A DNA stretch of 64,000 nucleotides, from contig NZ_BDBS01000015.1 of the NCBI RefSeq assembly GCF_001613105.1, positions 110,576 through 174,575 on the forward strand. The letters are read 5' to 3'. The position numbers and the translations under genes were made by a program. This DNA comes from Nocardia pseudobrasiliensis NBRC 108224. Lineage in GTDB: Bacteria > Actinomycetota > Actinomycetes > Mycobacteriales > Mycobacteriaceae. Below, piece by piece: positions 17,586 to 25,526 of the stretch (the stretch's first letter is position 1; every line of letters begins with the position of its first letter). The notes beneath the pieces were generated by a model. That model saw nothing but the letters and a program-made list of their open reading frames with translations, made no database searches and had not been told where the DNA came from.

Positions 17586-18373
17586 ATCAACGCCTTTCGG
17601 GTCAGGGCGTCGGTCCAGAGGATGCCGGTGCACGCCAGGGCTGTGCCCAGGGGGAGGAGGAGGGCGCCGGGGCCGGGGTGGAGGAGGATGGATAGCGGGG
17701 AGGCGCCCATGAGGTGGCCCAGGGTGATGCCGAGTAGGGGCAGGGCCGCCAGGATGGTTGCGGTGGCTCGGGGGCCTGCCAGGGCGGCTCGGGTGCGGTC
17801 GCGGAAACGTATGCGGGCGAGGAGGTCTGCGCGGGCGGTGGTCAGGAGGTCGGCCAGGGCCAGGCCGTGTTGGTCGGCCAGCTGCCAGGCTTCGGCTATG
17901 CGGGCCAGTTCCGTGGCGATCGGTGCGTGCGGGTCGCGTAGGCCGTCGGCGGGGCGGCCGCCGAGGCGGGAGCGGGCCGCGCAAGCGGCGAAGGCGTGGG
18001 CCGCTGTGCCGTCGGATTCCTCGGCCGCGGTGGCGGCCGCGGCACCGGGGTGGGCACCGACGCGGAGTTCGCCGATCACCACTGCCAGGCCGTCCGCCAG
18101 TGCTCGACACTGTGCGATGCGCCGCTGTTCTTTCCGCCCGCGACGCAATCGTGTTCCGACGGTCGCCCCGACCATGGCCGTTGCGAGCAGTGCACCGAGG
18201 CCCAAGACGGCCGTCGCGCCGAGCGCGCACAACAGTGCGGCCCGAACCATCCAGGCCGACTGCGGTTTTCGCGTCGATCGCGGCCCTCCGAACAGAGCCT
18301 CGAACCGCCGTCTGCCTGTGCGAGCGGGCAGAGCGATCATCGCCAGCGCGAGGCAGAACAGGACCGCGCTCAT
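17582..18373 (-). CDS. TadB-like type II/IV secretion F protein
   Basis: 263 residues. Hydrophobic segments lie at the N-terminus and around residues 45-70. The GspF core is ALADGLAVVIGELRVGAHPG, and two C-terminal membrane helices are present. It pairs with TadC as the membrane platform for pilin assembly or secretion driven by the TadA ATPase. It lies 118 bp downstream of tadA on the minus strand, and its TGA overlaps the ATG of ORF A. Confidence 0.85.
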   Translation of the reverse strand: MSAVLFCLALAMIALPARTGRRRFEALFGGPRSTRKPQSAWMVRAALLCALGATAVLGLGALLATAMVGATVGTRLRRGRKEQRRIAQCRALADGLAVVIGELRVGAHPGAAAATAAEESDGTAAHAFAACAARSRLGGRPADGLRDPHAPIATELARIAEAWQLADQHGLALADLLTTARADLLARIRFRDRTRAALAGPRATATILAALPLLGITLGHLMGASPLSILLHPGPGALLLPLGTALACTGILWTDALTRKALI

Positions 18374-18491
18374 CGCGTCGTCCGTCGCGAGAGTGATTGC
18401 TTCTGCTCATTCGAGGCCAGTCGGCATCGCCGCCTCGCCGAAAGCGTGTACAGCGCCGCAACTTTCGAGGGGAACAGGTGTGCACATGGAT

Positions 18492-19679
18492 TCATCGGCG
18501 CAGTCGCTCCTCGAGGAGGCGGTGCAGCAACGGGGCCGCGGGTGTCGGGTGTGGGTCGTGGTGCCAGGCGGGATCTATATGGACCTGACCGTCGGCGGAA
18601 CGGACGACCATGCCAATTTCGTGGAGGCTGCGGGTGCCGTCGGGGTGGCGGTGCATGTGCAGAACCACCTGGATGGCGGCGGCCAGTTGGCTGTGCAGCG
18701 CCGGGCGGTCCATACCGCCCAGGGCCGCGAGGGCTTCCAGGCGAGCGGGGACCTCGCGCGGGGAGTTGGCGTGGACGGTGCCCGCGCCGCCGTCGTGGCC
18801 GGTGTTGAGGGCGGTGAGGAGGTCGACGACCTCGGCGCCGCGGACCTCTCCGATGACTATGCGGTCCGGGCGCATGCGCAGGGCCTGGCGGACCAGATCG
18901 CGGACGGTTACCGCGCCGATGCCCTCGACATTCGCGGTGCGGGCGACGAGGCGGACCACGTGGGGATGGGGTGGCGCCAGCTCGGCGGCGTCCTCGACGC
19001 AGACGATGCGTTCGCGCGCATCGACCTTCGCCAGCAGGCTCGACAGCAGCGTAGTCTTGCCCGCTCCGGTTCCGCCCACGACGAGGAATGCCAGGCGGGC
19101 GCGAATGATCGCTTCCAGCAGGCGTTTCGCCTCGGGGACGACCGCGCCGCCCGCGGCCAGGGCGTCGAGATTCTGGGCGGCGGGACGGAGTATTCGCAGC
19201 GACAGGCATGTTCCGCCGTGCGCGATGGGCGCGAGAACGGCGTGTAGCCGCACGCCGAACGAATCACCTAGCAGGCCTTCGATTTCCGGGAGGCGGCCGT
19301 CCACCCAGGGCTGCGCATCGTCGAGTCTGCGTCCGGCGGCCAATGCGAGCCGCTGCGCCAATCGGCGCACCGCGGCCTCATCGGAAAAGGCGATCCGGCT
19401 GCGGCGCAGTCCGTTTCCGCGGTCCACCCACACCGCGTCGGGGGCGGTGACGAGTACGTCGGATACTCGCGGGTCGTGCAGCAGCGGTTCGAGGACGCCG
19501 ACACCGGTCATCTCGGTCTGCAGCAGCCGTAACGCCCGCAGCAGGTCGGTGTCGCCGAGCACGCCGCCCGCTTCGGCTCGAATGGCCGCCGCTACCCGGG
19601 CAGGATCGGGATCCGCCGCCTCCGCGACCAACCGCTCGCGCACTCGATCCAGCAGTTCGGCGGTCACCAGGCCGCTCAT
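18492..19679 (-). CDS. TadA-like secretion ATPase (CpaF/VirB11 family)
   Basis: 395 residues. Walker A is VVGGTGAGKTTLLSSL, the Asp box region is IVCVEDAAEL, Walker B is IVIGEVRGAEVVDLL, and the His box region is TGHDGGAGTVHANS. It is a hexameric ATPase that powers Flp pilus or Tad secretion from the cytosolic side of the membrane. The N-terminal part (DVLVTAPDAVWVDRG) matches the VirB11-like N-domain. It is first in the minus-strand operon tadA-tadB-ORF A-ORF B-tadC-pilin genes, whose members downstream of tadB are linked by overlapping stops and starts. Confidence 0.93.
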   Translation of the reverse strand: MSGLVTAELLDRVRERLVAEAADPDPARVAAAIRAEAGGVLGDTDLLRALRLLQTEMTGVGVLEPLLHDPRVSDVLVTAPDAVWVDRGNGLRRSRIAFSDEAAVRRLAQRLALAAGRRLDDAQPWVDGRLPEIEGLLGDSFGVRLHAVLAPIAHGGTCLSLRILRPAAQNLDALAAGGAVVPEAKRLLEAIIRARLAFLVVGGTGAGKTTLLSSLLAKVDARERIVCVEDAAELAPPHPHVVRLVARTANVEGIGAVTVRDLVRQALRMRPDRIVIGEVRGAEVVDLLTALNTGHDGGAGTVHANSPREVPARLEALAALGGMDRPALHSQLAAAIQVVLHMHRHPDGTRSLHEIGMVVRSADGQVHIDPAWHHDPHPTPAAPLLHRLLEERLRR

Positions 19680-20144
19680 CGCCGATCGCCTATGCCCGGG
19701 CGGAAAACCGATCGACGGTCAACGGCAATGTCCCGCAGCCGATTCGGCATGTCACCGCCAGCGTCGAGGGTCACCACGTCCCACCGGATATGCCGGAATC
19801 GGTTGTCGCCGTGCCGCGGACGCCGGCGACCCGAGGCGCTCATCGTCCGGCCCCGGATTCGATATCGGCGAAACCAACGAGGCCCGATTTGCCGGATTCT
19901 TCACACTCATCCCAGTCGGAAATACGACGCCGACACACCGATGATGGCATCGAAAATGACTGCAGGACAGGGTAGCTGGGGGCAGAATTTCCGGGCCGAG
20001 CAACCGCGTCGGCGCGGCGTACCCGAATCAAGGATCGAGTTCGCCGATCGCCGGAAAGATCAACCGCATCGACCACAGCGGTTCCAGCAGCAAGCCTGCG
20101 GCAAGGTCGGCGTAACCCGTTGTCGGACAACAGATAAGACGTGA
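19680..20144. other. Gene-free gap between ssd and tadA
   Basis: A 465-bp stretch without a credible ORF; the short open frames there have no codon bias or known motif. It presumably holds the tadA promoter. No strong hairpin, tRNA or repeat was seen. Confidence 0.55.
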
Positions 20145-21230
20145 TCATCGAATTACCTCCGGAAGGGCGTCGAGGACGGCTTCGGCGGCCCCGCGCAAGG
20201 GACCGCGTGGATCGGTCAGACCTGCGCGTTCCACCCGATACGGCAGCGCGGGTTGCGGACGGAAGGCGGACAGCAGGGGTAGCGACAGGGCCTCGGCGAT
20301 CTCCGAGCCGCGCAGCCCGCCGGGCGCGGGGCCCCGAACCACCAAGGCCTGATTGGGATTTCGCGGGCGCACCCATGCCGCGACCGCCCGGGCCGCGGCC
20401 ACCGCGCGTAACCGTGCGGGTGCGACGAGGACGACCAGACCCGCGCTGTCGAGCATTTCGTCGACGTGCGGACCGCGCGCGGCGGAAACGTCACAGACGA
20501 CCAGCTCTCCCGCCGCGCGACCGGCCGACACCACCGCCCTCGCCGCGGCCGCGCCGATCTGCTCGGGCGGCCCGTCGTCGACCCGGCCGCACGACAGCAG
20601 GCTCAACCGCGGCGCGACCGCCGGTAGCGCGTCGTGCAGGGCCCGGGCCGCAACCCGTCCGTCCTCGACGACCAGGTCCGGCCAGCGCAGCCCTGGCGCG
20701 TTCTCGATGCCCAGCAACAGGTCCAGACCGCCGCCCAGCGGATCTCCGTCGACCAGCAGTGTTTCGGTTCGAAATCGTTCGGCCGCGGCCGTCAGGGCCA
20801 CGGCAGCGGCCAATACCGAAGCGCCCGCTCCCCCACCCACGCCGACGAGTGCGACCACCGCGCCGTCGCCGGATCCGCGCGGAACATGGTCGGCCAGGGC
20901 CTCGATGAGGCGATCGGCCGCCGCGGGCAGGGGAATCACCCGATCGCTGCCGACCGCGGCGGCCGCCTGCCAGTCGGCCAGTTCGGGCTCGCCCGCGGTC
21001 ACGAGAATCGCCCCGGATCGGCGGGGGCAACCGGTCTCGACGCAGTGCCGGGCGCTGGATGTGTCCAGGATCACCGATCCGGCGGCCAACCAAGCGTGCC
21101 GACCGACCGGCGGCCGCTGTTCGTCGAGGCGGCGGTCGGCCGCGGCGGCGATGCGCCGGATTTCGTCGCGCAGCCGGTGGTCGGCAATGAGGACCAGGGC
21201 CGAGGGTGCTAGTGCTGCAACGGAATTCAT
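20145..21230 (-). CDS. ssd: Septum-site-determining-like / CpaE-like P-loop protein
   Basis: 361 residues. The N-terminal third is receiver-like. A MinD/CpaE-type region then begins GAVVALVGVGGGAGASVLAA, a deviant Walker A lacking the usual KGGxGK lysine pair, followed by LLVDGDPLGGGLDLLLG. This is the Rv3660c (Ssd) type, tied to septum placement in mycobacteria and related to CpaE, which localises Tad machines. The missing P-loop lysines suggest weak or no ATP hydrolysis. It lies upstream of tadA on the same strand. Confidence 0.85.
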   Translation of the reverse strand: MNSVAALAPSALVLIADHRLRDEIRRIAAAADRRLDEQRPPVGRHAWLAAGSVILDTSSARHCVETGCPRRSGAILVTAGEPELADWQAAAAVGSDRVIPLPAAADRLIEALADHVPRGSGDGAVVALVGVGGGAGASVLAAAVALTAAAERFRTETLLVDGDPLGGGLDLLLGIENAPGLRWPDLVVEDGRVAARALHDALPAVAPRLSLLSCGRVDDGPPEQIGAAAARAVVSAGRAAGELVVCDVSAARGPHVDEMLDSAGLVVLVAPARLRAVAAARAVAAWVRPRNPNQALVVRGPAPGGLRGSEIAEALSLPLLSAFRPQPALPYRVERAGLTDPRGPLRGAAEAVLDALPEVIR

Positions 21231-21364
21231 GCAGGTCAGCGTGGCTCGAGTCGGACCTCGGCAACAGGGGGTGAAGACCGAATGTGGATAACTCGGGGGG
21301 TGTTGGCAAGTTCAGAACGCCGCGTAACGGCTACCGGCACAGGCAGAACGGCGAAAAGCCCTGG

Positions 21365-21463
21365 AAATAGAGGACGGCCCCAGCCGGGGGGGGGAGGAGG
21401 CTGGGGCCGTCGGGGTTCAGCCCCGGGGGGTCGGGCTGAACGCGCCTGGACCGTGTCCAGGTG
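21365..21463 (-). ncRNA. 6C-type small RNA (B11 homologue)
   Basis: On the minus strand two hairpins have C-rich loops. The first is TTCAGCCC/GGGCTGAA (21433-21440 with 21416-21423) with loop GACCCCCCG. The second is GACGGCCCCAGCC/GGCTGGGGCCGTC (21399-21411 with 21373-21385) with a loop holding nine consecutive C. A third small hairpin, CCTGGAC/GTCCAGG, comes first. TAGTAT at 21475-21470 is a suitable -10. The place, between ssd and the Rv3661-like gene on the ssd strand, is that of the 6C RNA B11 in M. tuberculosis. Ends are approximate. The C-rich loops are thought to pair with G-rich mRNA ribosome sites. Confidence 0.8.
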
Positions 21464-21548
21464 TCAGCAATACTACACCCACGCCCCGGCCGAAACGCAA
21501 GTCCACCGGCCGGGGAACTTTGTGCCACCGGTACCTATCCTGGACGCC

Positions 21549-22352
21549 GTGACGAATACGCGCCCCCCACGCACAGCCGCCTTTTTCGACCTGGACAAGA
21601 CGGTCATCGCGAAGTCGAGCGCCTTCGTATTCAGCAAGCCGTTCTTCGCCCAGGGCCTGCTCGACCGCCGCACGGTACTGGAGAGCAGCTACGCCCACTT
21701 CCTGTTCCTGCTCTCCGGCGCCGACCACGACCAGATGGAGCGGATGCGTGAGCATCTGACCAAAATGTGCGCGGGCTGGGATGTGAGCCAGGTGCGGTCG
21801 ATCGTCGCCGAGACCCTACACGAGCTGGTGGATCCCCTGATCTACGCCGAGGCGGCCGATCTGATCGCCGACCACAAGATCCGCGGGCACGATGTGGTGA
21901 TCGTATCGGCCTCCGGCGAGGAGATCGTGCAGCCGATCGCCGCCGCGCTGGGCGCGACGCATACCGCGGCCACTCGTATGGTGGTCGAAAACGGAAGGTA
22001 CACAGGCGAAGTCGAGTTCTACTGCTACGGTCCCGGCAAGGTCGAGGCGATCGAGCGGTTGGCGGCGAGCGAGGGTTACGACCTGTCGCACTGTTACGCC
22101 TATTCGGATTCGATCACCGATCTGCCGATGCTGTCGGCGGTGGGGCATGCGACGGCGGTCAATCCCGATCGAAATCTGCGGCGGGAGGCCGTATCTCGCG
22201 GCTGGCCGGTACTCGAGTTCTCGAATCCGGTGTCGCTGTGGGCCCGGCTTCCGGCACCCTCGTCGACGACCGTGGCGGCCACCGCGGTGGTGGGGGCGAG
22301 TGCGCTGCTGGCGGGGGCGATCAGCTATCGGCTGTTGCGCCGGCGTCGCTGA
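21549..22352 (+). CDS. HAD-superfamily phosphatase (SerB-like, Rv3661 type)
   Basis: 267 residues. The nucleophile motif is FFDLDKTVI (DxD, Asp17 and Asp19). VIVSASGEEIV is motif II, and the acidic pair is in AYSDSITDLPML (motif IV). It has the cap insertion of HAD-IB subfamily members and one hydrophobic C-terminal segment, TTVAATAVVGASALLAG, that may anchor it. Related proteins remove phosphate from serine or lipid phosphates; the substrate here is unknown. TATCCT ends 7 nt before the GTG at 21549 with no ribosome site, suggesting a leaderless mRNA. Confidence 0.88.
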   Translation: MTNTRPPRTAAFFDLDKTVIAKSSAFVFSKPFFAQGLLDRRTVLESSYAHFLFLLSGADHDQMERMREHLTKMCAGWDVSQVRSIVAETLHELVDPLIYAEAADLIADHKIRGHDVVIVSASGEEIVQPIAAALGATHTAATRMVVENGRYTGEVEFYCYGPGKVEAIERLAASEGYDLSHCYAYSDSITDLPMLSAVGHATAVNPDRNLRREAVSRGWPVLEFSNPVSLWARLPAPSSTTVAATAVVGASALLAGAISYRLLRRRR

Positions 22353-22439
22353 GCGGGACCGCCGGGTCATGGCACCCAACTATCAAGAAAACCACGAAAC
22401 GCCGAGCGACACGCCGATTAATTGAATGTTTCCCAACCC

Positions 22440-22468
22440 TTGATGTGAGTCGCCTCACAGAGTAACAA
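22440..22468 (+). promoter_or_regulatory. Promoter of the Ms1-like RNA with a perfect Crp/GlxR site
   Basis: TTGATG (22440-22445) and TAACAA (22463-22468) are 17 bp apart, a sound -35/-10 pair. Between them TGTGA-GTCGCC-TCACA (22444-22459) matches the Crp/GlxR consensus exactly. Bound Crp would overlap RNA polymerase, so repression is the simplest prediction. Confidence 0.7.
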
Positions 22469-22474
22469 TGGAGC

Positions 22475-22740
22475 CACGGAAGGACGGAAGGCCAAGACCG
22501 AGGCCGGAAGAGAAGGTCCGATCTCCCATCCCAACCTTCCCAGCACGGACGTCAGGCACCCACGCGGAGCGCGCCGCGACAAGGGCAGAAGCGTTGTGGG
22601 CCTGCGAGTACCGATCAGCGATGGCGAGCGCCTCGCACAAGTTGCGGGGATGAACCGTCGGGGCCGGCGAATCGCCGAGGCCGCAGAACACAACCCTATA
22701 AGCACGCCTGGTAACCGGGCGGTCCGTGCTAGCGGGCGGT
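22475..22740 (+). ncRNA. Ms1/MTS2823-like RNA (RNA polymerase-binding)
   Basis: The 428 bp between the Rv3661-like and Rv3662c-like genes holds no convincing gene. In M. tuberculosis this same gap encodes MTS2823, the homologue of M. smegmatis Ms1, an abundant ~300-nt RNA that binds RNA polymerase core. The stretch is purine-rich at its start (GGAAGGACGGAAGG). A hairpin near its end is built on GCACG and CGTGC, with the inner pairing CC/GG. A promoter lies directly upstream. The call rests on synteny, lack of coding bias and the promoter; the ends are estimates. Confidence 0.65.
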
Positions 22741-22780
22741 GAGGTCGACAACGACTACGCCGCCCGCTTCGATGTGCGGA

Positions 22781-23524
22781 CTAGGTCGCGGCGTCCGCGA
22801 TCGAACGGGCTTCTCGCGCACCGTCTTCCAGCGCTCCGCTGCACAGGATGACCCAGCCGCCGACACCCTCGGGGGTCCCCGCGCCGAAGCCTACGGAGGC
22901 ATCCAGATAGGCCTGGCGGCGACGCAGCCAGAAGACCTCGGGTACGCCGAGGTTGTGGGGGTCGAGGCCGCTCGACACCGAAACGAGACGGGAGGCCGCC
23001 CGGGCCACCAGGCCGTCAGCGGTGCCGAAGGGTTGCAGTGCCAGTAGTTCGCCGTGGACCACGGCGGCCAGGACCGGGGCGGGGGCGCTCGAGGTCAGGA
23101 TCGTCTGGGCGAGCAGGTCGAGGCGTTCGGCGACGCCGGGGGCGCTGCGGGGGCGACCGAGTTGTTCCTGATCGGTCACCAGATCGGCGGCGGCGAGCAG
23201 GTGCAGGCGGGCCAGGGCCTGCAGGGGGGCGCGGTCCCAGACCGCGACCAGATTGCGCAGGGCGTCGCCGTCGAGTGCCTGGCCGACGCGCAGGGCGCCC
23301 GCGAGGAGGGGGTCGGCCACCTGGCCGTCGGAAGGTAATTCGGTGCTGCCGCCGTCGATGGCCGCCGAGGATCGGGCCGCCCGTACCGCGGCCTCGGCGG
23401 CCGTGGTGGGCCAGCCGCGCCGATTGGCCTTGTGCCGGTGCACCTCGGCCAGTGCGTCGCGGGCCCGATCGGCCGCCTCGCGCACGCCGGGCAGCTCGAC
23501 GAGGGGTTGCAGCACATCACTCAC
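22781..23524 (-). CDS. Fic-fold-like protein with degenerate active site (Rv3662c type)
   Basis: 247 residues. The segment VVHGELLALQPFGTADGLVAR lines up with the Fic core (H-x-x-F-x-x-I-HPF-x-D-G-N-G-R-x-x-R). The catalytic histidine is replaced by Gln in QPF, and the NGR asparagine is lost; the last Arg remains. An N-terminal RSSAAIDGG resembles the inhibitory S-x-x-x-E-G helix of Fic proteins. True Fic enzymes transfer AMP onto proteins; this one looks inactive for that. The GTG at 23524 is chosen because the upstream extension to 23632 is Ala/Arg-rich and unlike the rest. The fold is an inference. Confidence 0.7.
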   Translation of the reverse strand: MSDVLQPLVELPGVREAADRARDALAEVHRHKANRRGWPTTAAEAAVRAARSSAAIDGGSTELPSDGQVADPLLAGALRVGQALDGDALRNLVAVWDRAPLQALARLHLLAAADLVTDQEQLGRPRSAPGVAERLDLLAQTILTSSAPAPVLAAVVHGELLALQPFGTADGLVARAASRLVSVSSGLDPHNLGVPEVFWLRRRQAYLDASVGFGAGTPEGVGGWVILCSGALEDGAREARSIADAAT

Positions 23525-23677
23525 GAGCCCACACGCTACTCGAGGGCCTGATGCCCGCTGCGCGGCCATCGGGGCAGCGGGAAGACAGGTGGCGGCGCGA
23601 TCGGCACGCGCGACAGGTGGCGGCATGAGCACATTGGGAGACCGGGGACTGCGGCCGTGGTGGGTGTGAAACGCGTT

Positions 23678-23717
23678 CAGGGCCGCTGGACGCTTCGAGA
23701 AGCGTGCGGCGGCCCTG
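23678..23717 (-). terminator. Hairpin downstream of dppD (distal)
   Basis: CAGGGCCGC (23678-23686) pairs with GCGGCCCTG (23709-23717). An inner stem ACGCTT/AAGCGT (23690-23695 with 23700-23705) closes a CGAG loop. It lies in the 305-bp gap between dppD's stop and the Fic-like gene's start. Confidence 0.55.
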
Positions 23718-23742
23718 GTGTATCCCGGTGTTCGGTTTCGGC

Positions 23743-23815
23743 CCCTTGCGGCCGTGCCCGGTGGAACCGACGGCCCTCATCACACCGCGGTTCGGGATGG
23801 GTACGGCCGCAAGGG
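23743..23815 (-). terminator. Long-range hairpin just after dppD
   Basis: CCCTTGCGGCCGT (23743-23755) is exactly complementary to 23803-23815, enclosing about 47 nt that can fold further (GGTGGAACCG against CGCGGTTCGG). It sits 15 bp past the dppD stop and is the likely end of the dpp operon transcript. Confidence 0.6.
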
Positions 23816-23829
23816 TTTACGGCGTTGGG

Positions 23830-25521
23830 TTACGCCGTTGTCAAGAGGTCTCGGCCGGGGATGGCGGCCAGCAGGCGGCGGGTGTAGTCCGACTCCGGGT
23901 TGTCGAAGACCTCGGTGGTGGTGGCCGCTTCTACGATCTTGCCCTGCTGCATGACCACGACGTTGTCGGCGATCTGGCGGACCACCGCGAGGTCGTGGGT
24001 GATGAACAGGTACGACAGGCCCAGTTCGGCCTGCAGTTCGTTGAGCAGGGTGAGGATCTGGGCCTGGACCAGTACGTCCAGGGCCGAGACGGCCTCGTCG
24101 CAGACCACCACCTCGGGCGAGAGGGCCAGGGCCCGGGCGATCGCCACGCGCTGGCGCTGACCGCCGGACAGCTCGTTGGGGTAGCGGCGCATCACCGATG
24201 CGGGCAGCGACACCTTGTCCAGCAGGTCGCGGACCGTGGCCTCACGCTCCTTCGAGGTGCCGATGCCGTGGGTGCGCAGCGGCTCCTCGATCGTGCGGTA
24301 GATCGAGTACATCGGGTCCAGCGAACCGTAGGGGTCCTGGAACACCGGCTGCACCCGGCGGCGAAACGCCAAGGCCGCCTTGCGATCCAGTCCGGACACC
24401 GCACGGCCGTCGAATGTGACATTGCCGGAGGTCGGGGCCAGCAGACCCAGAACCATCTGTGCCACAGTCGATTTCCCGGAGCCCGATTCACCGACGATGG
24501 CCGTCGTGGTACCCCGGCGCAGCCGGAACGACACATCGTCCACCGCGACCAGTTCGGTCGACTTCCACGGCGTGCTGCCGCGAATCTTGAACACCTTCGT
24601 CAGATTCTCGACGATCACCACATCGTCGGGGGCACTGGCGAATTCGGAATCGGTCTCGGCCAGCTCCTCGGCCGCCTCGATGGCCTGCTCGCGAATCTCG
24701 GCCCGCTTGCGCACCGACGACAGCCGCTGCGACGCCAGCGACGGCGCCGAGTTCACCAGCTTCTTGGTGTACAGATGCTGCGGCTCGCGCAGAATCTGCA
24801 GTGCCGGACCGGATTCCACGACCCGGCCGCGGTACATCACCACCAGATGTTCCGCGCGCTCGGCGGCCAGACCCAGATCGTGGGTGATCAGCAGCACCGC
24901 GGTGCCCAGCTCGGCGGTGAGCCCGTCGAGATGGTCGAGGATCTGGCGCTGCACGGTCACATCGAGCGCGGAGGTCGGCTCGTCGGCGATCAGCAGTTTG
25001 GGCCGGCACGACAGTCCCATCGCGATCAGCGCGCGCTGGCGCATACCGCCGGAGAACTCGTGCGGATACTGGTTGACCCGGCGCTCGGCATCGGACATGC
25101 CCGCCTCGGCGAGCAACTCCGGCACCTTGCGCTTGGCCTCCGAACCCTTGGCGATCTTGTTGGCCTCCAGGGTTTCCCGGATCTGGAAGCCGACCTTCCA
25201 CACCGGGTTGAGGTTCGACATCGGATCCTGTGGAACGAAGCCGATACCGCGCCCACGCACGCCGACGATCTCGCGCTTGGACGCGGTGGCCAGATCCTTG
25301 CCGTCGAAGACGATCGATCCGCCGGTGACCTTGCCGGAACCGGGCAGCAGATCGATGATCGCGTGCGCGGTCGTGGATTTACCGGAGCCGGATTCGCCGA
25401 CGATGGCGACGGTCTGGCCCGGATACACCGACAGATTCACCCCACGCACCGCCGGAATCGTCCGGCCGTCGGAGGTGAAGCTGACATTGAGGTCGCGGAC
25501 CTCGAGCAGTGGCTGGTCCAT
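23830..25521 (-). CDS. dppD: Dipeptide ABC transporter, fused double ATPase
   Basis: 563 residues holding two complete ABC ATPases. Domain 1 (about 5-260) has Walker A GESGSGKSTTAHA and signature SGGMRQRALIAMG. Domain 2 (about 290-555) has GESGSGKSTVAQM and SGGQRQRVAIARA, with D-loop/Walker B VVCDEAVSALD. It equals a DppD-DppF fusion and energises peptide import. The ATG at 25521 follows GAGGTGAG; a GTG at 25530 overlapping the dppC stop is an alternative. It is last in the operon dppA-B-C-D. Confidence 0.93.
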   Translation of the reverse strand: MDQPLLEVRDLNVSFTSDGRTIPAVRGVNLSVYPGQTVAIVGESGSGKSTTAHAIIDLLPGSGKVTGGSIVFDGKDLATASKREIVGVRGRGIGFVPQDPMSNLNPVWKVGFQIRETLEANKIAKGSEAKRKVPELLAEAGMSDAERRVNQYPHEFSGGMRQRALIAMGLSCRPKLLIADEPTSALDVTVQRQILDHLDGLTAELGTAVLLITHDLGLAAERAEHLVVMYRGRVVESGPALQILREPQHLYTKKLVNSAPSLASQRLSSVRKRAEIREQAIEAAEELAETDSEFASAPDDVVIVENLTKVFKIRGSTPWKSTELVAVDDVSFRLRRGTTTAIVGESGSGKSTVAQMVLGLLAPTSGNVTFDGRAVSGLDRKAALAFRRRVQPVFQDPYGSLDPMYSIYRTIEEPLRTHGIGTSKEREATVRDLLDKVSLPASVMRRYPNELSGGQRQRVAIARALALSPEVVVCDEAVSALDVLVQAQILTLLNELQAELGLSYLFITHDLAVVRQIADNVVVMQQGKIVEAATTTEVFDNPESDYTRRLLAAIPGRDLLTTA

Positions 25522-25526
25522 CTCAC

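Noticed and set aside
17478..19247. 589-codon plus-strand open frame over tadB and tadA
   Set aside because: Antisense to genes with Walker and GspF motifs; no domain or codon support.
19752..20003. 83-codon minus-strand ORF in the ssd-tadA gap
   Set aside because: Cys/Pro/Arg-rich peptide without motif or bias; no ribosome site.
21373..21411. Terminator for ssd or the HAD gene
   Set aside because: The two genes diverge from this region, so neither ends here; the C-rich loops and place identify a 6C RNA.
22455..22751. 98-codon minus-strand ORF and a 61-codon plus-strand ORF in the Rv3661-Rv3662c gap
   Set aside because: Third-position bias is weak, no ribosome site is convincing, and the place plus the upstream promoter fit an Ms1-type RNA better.
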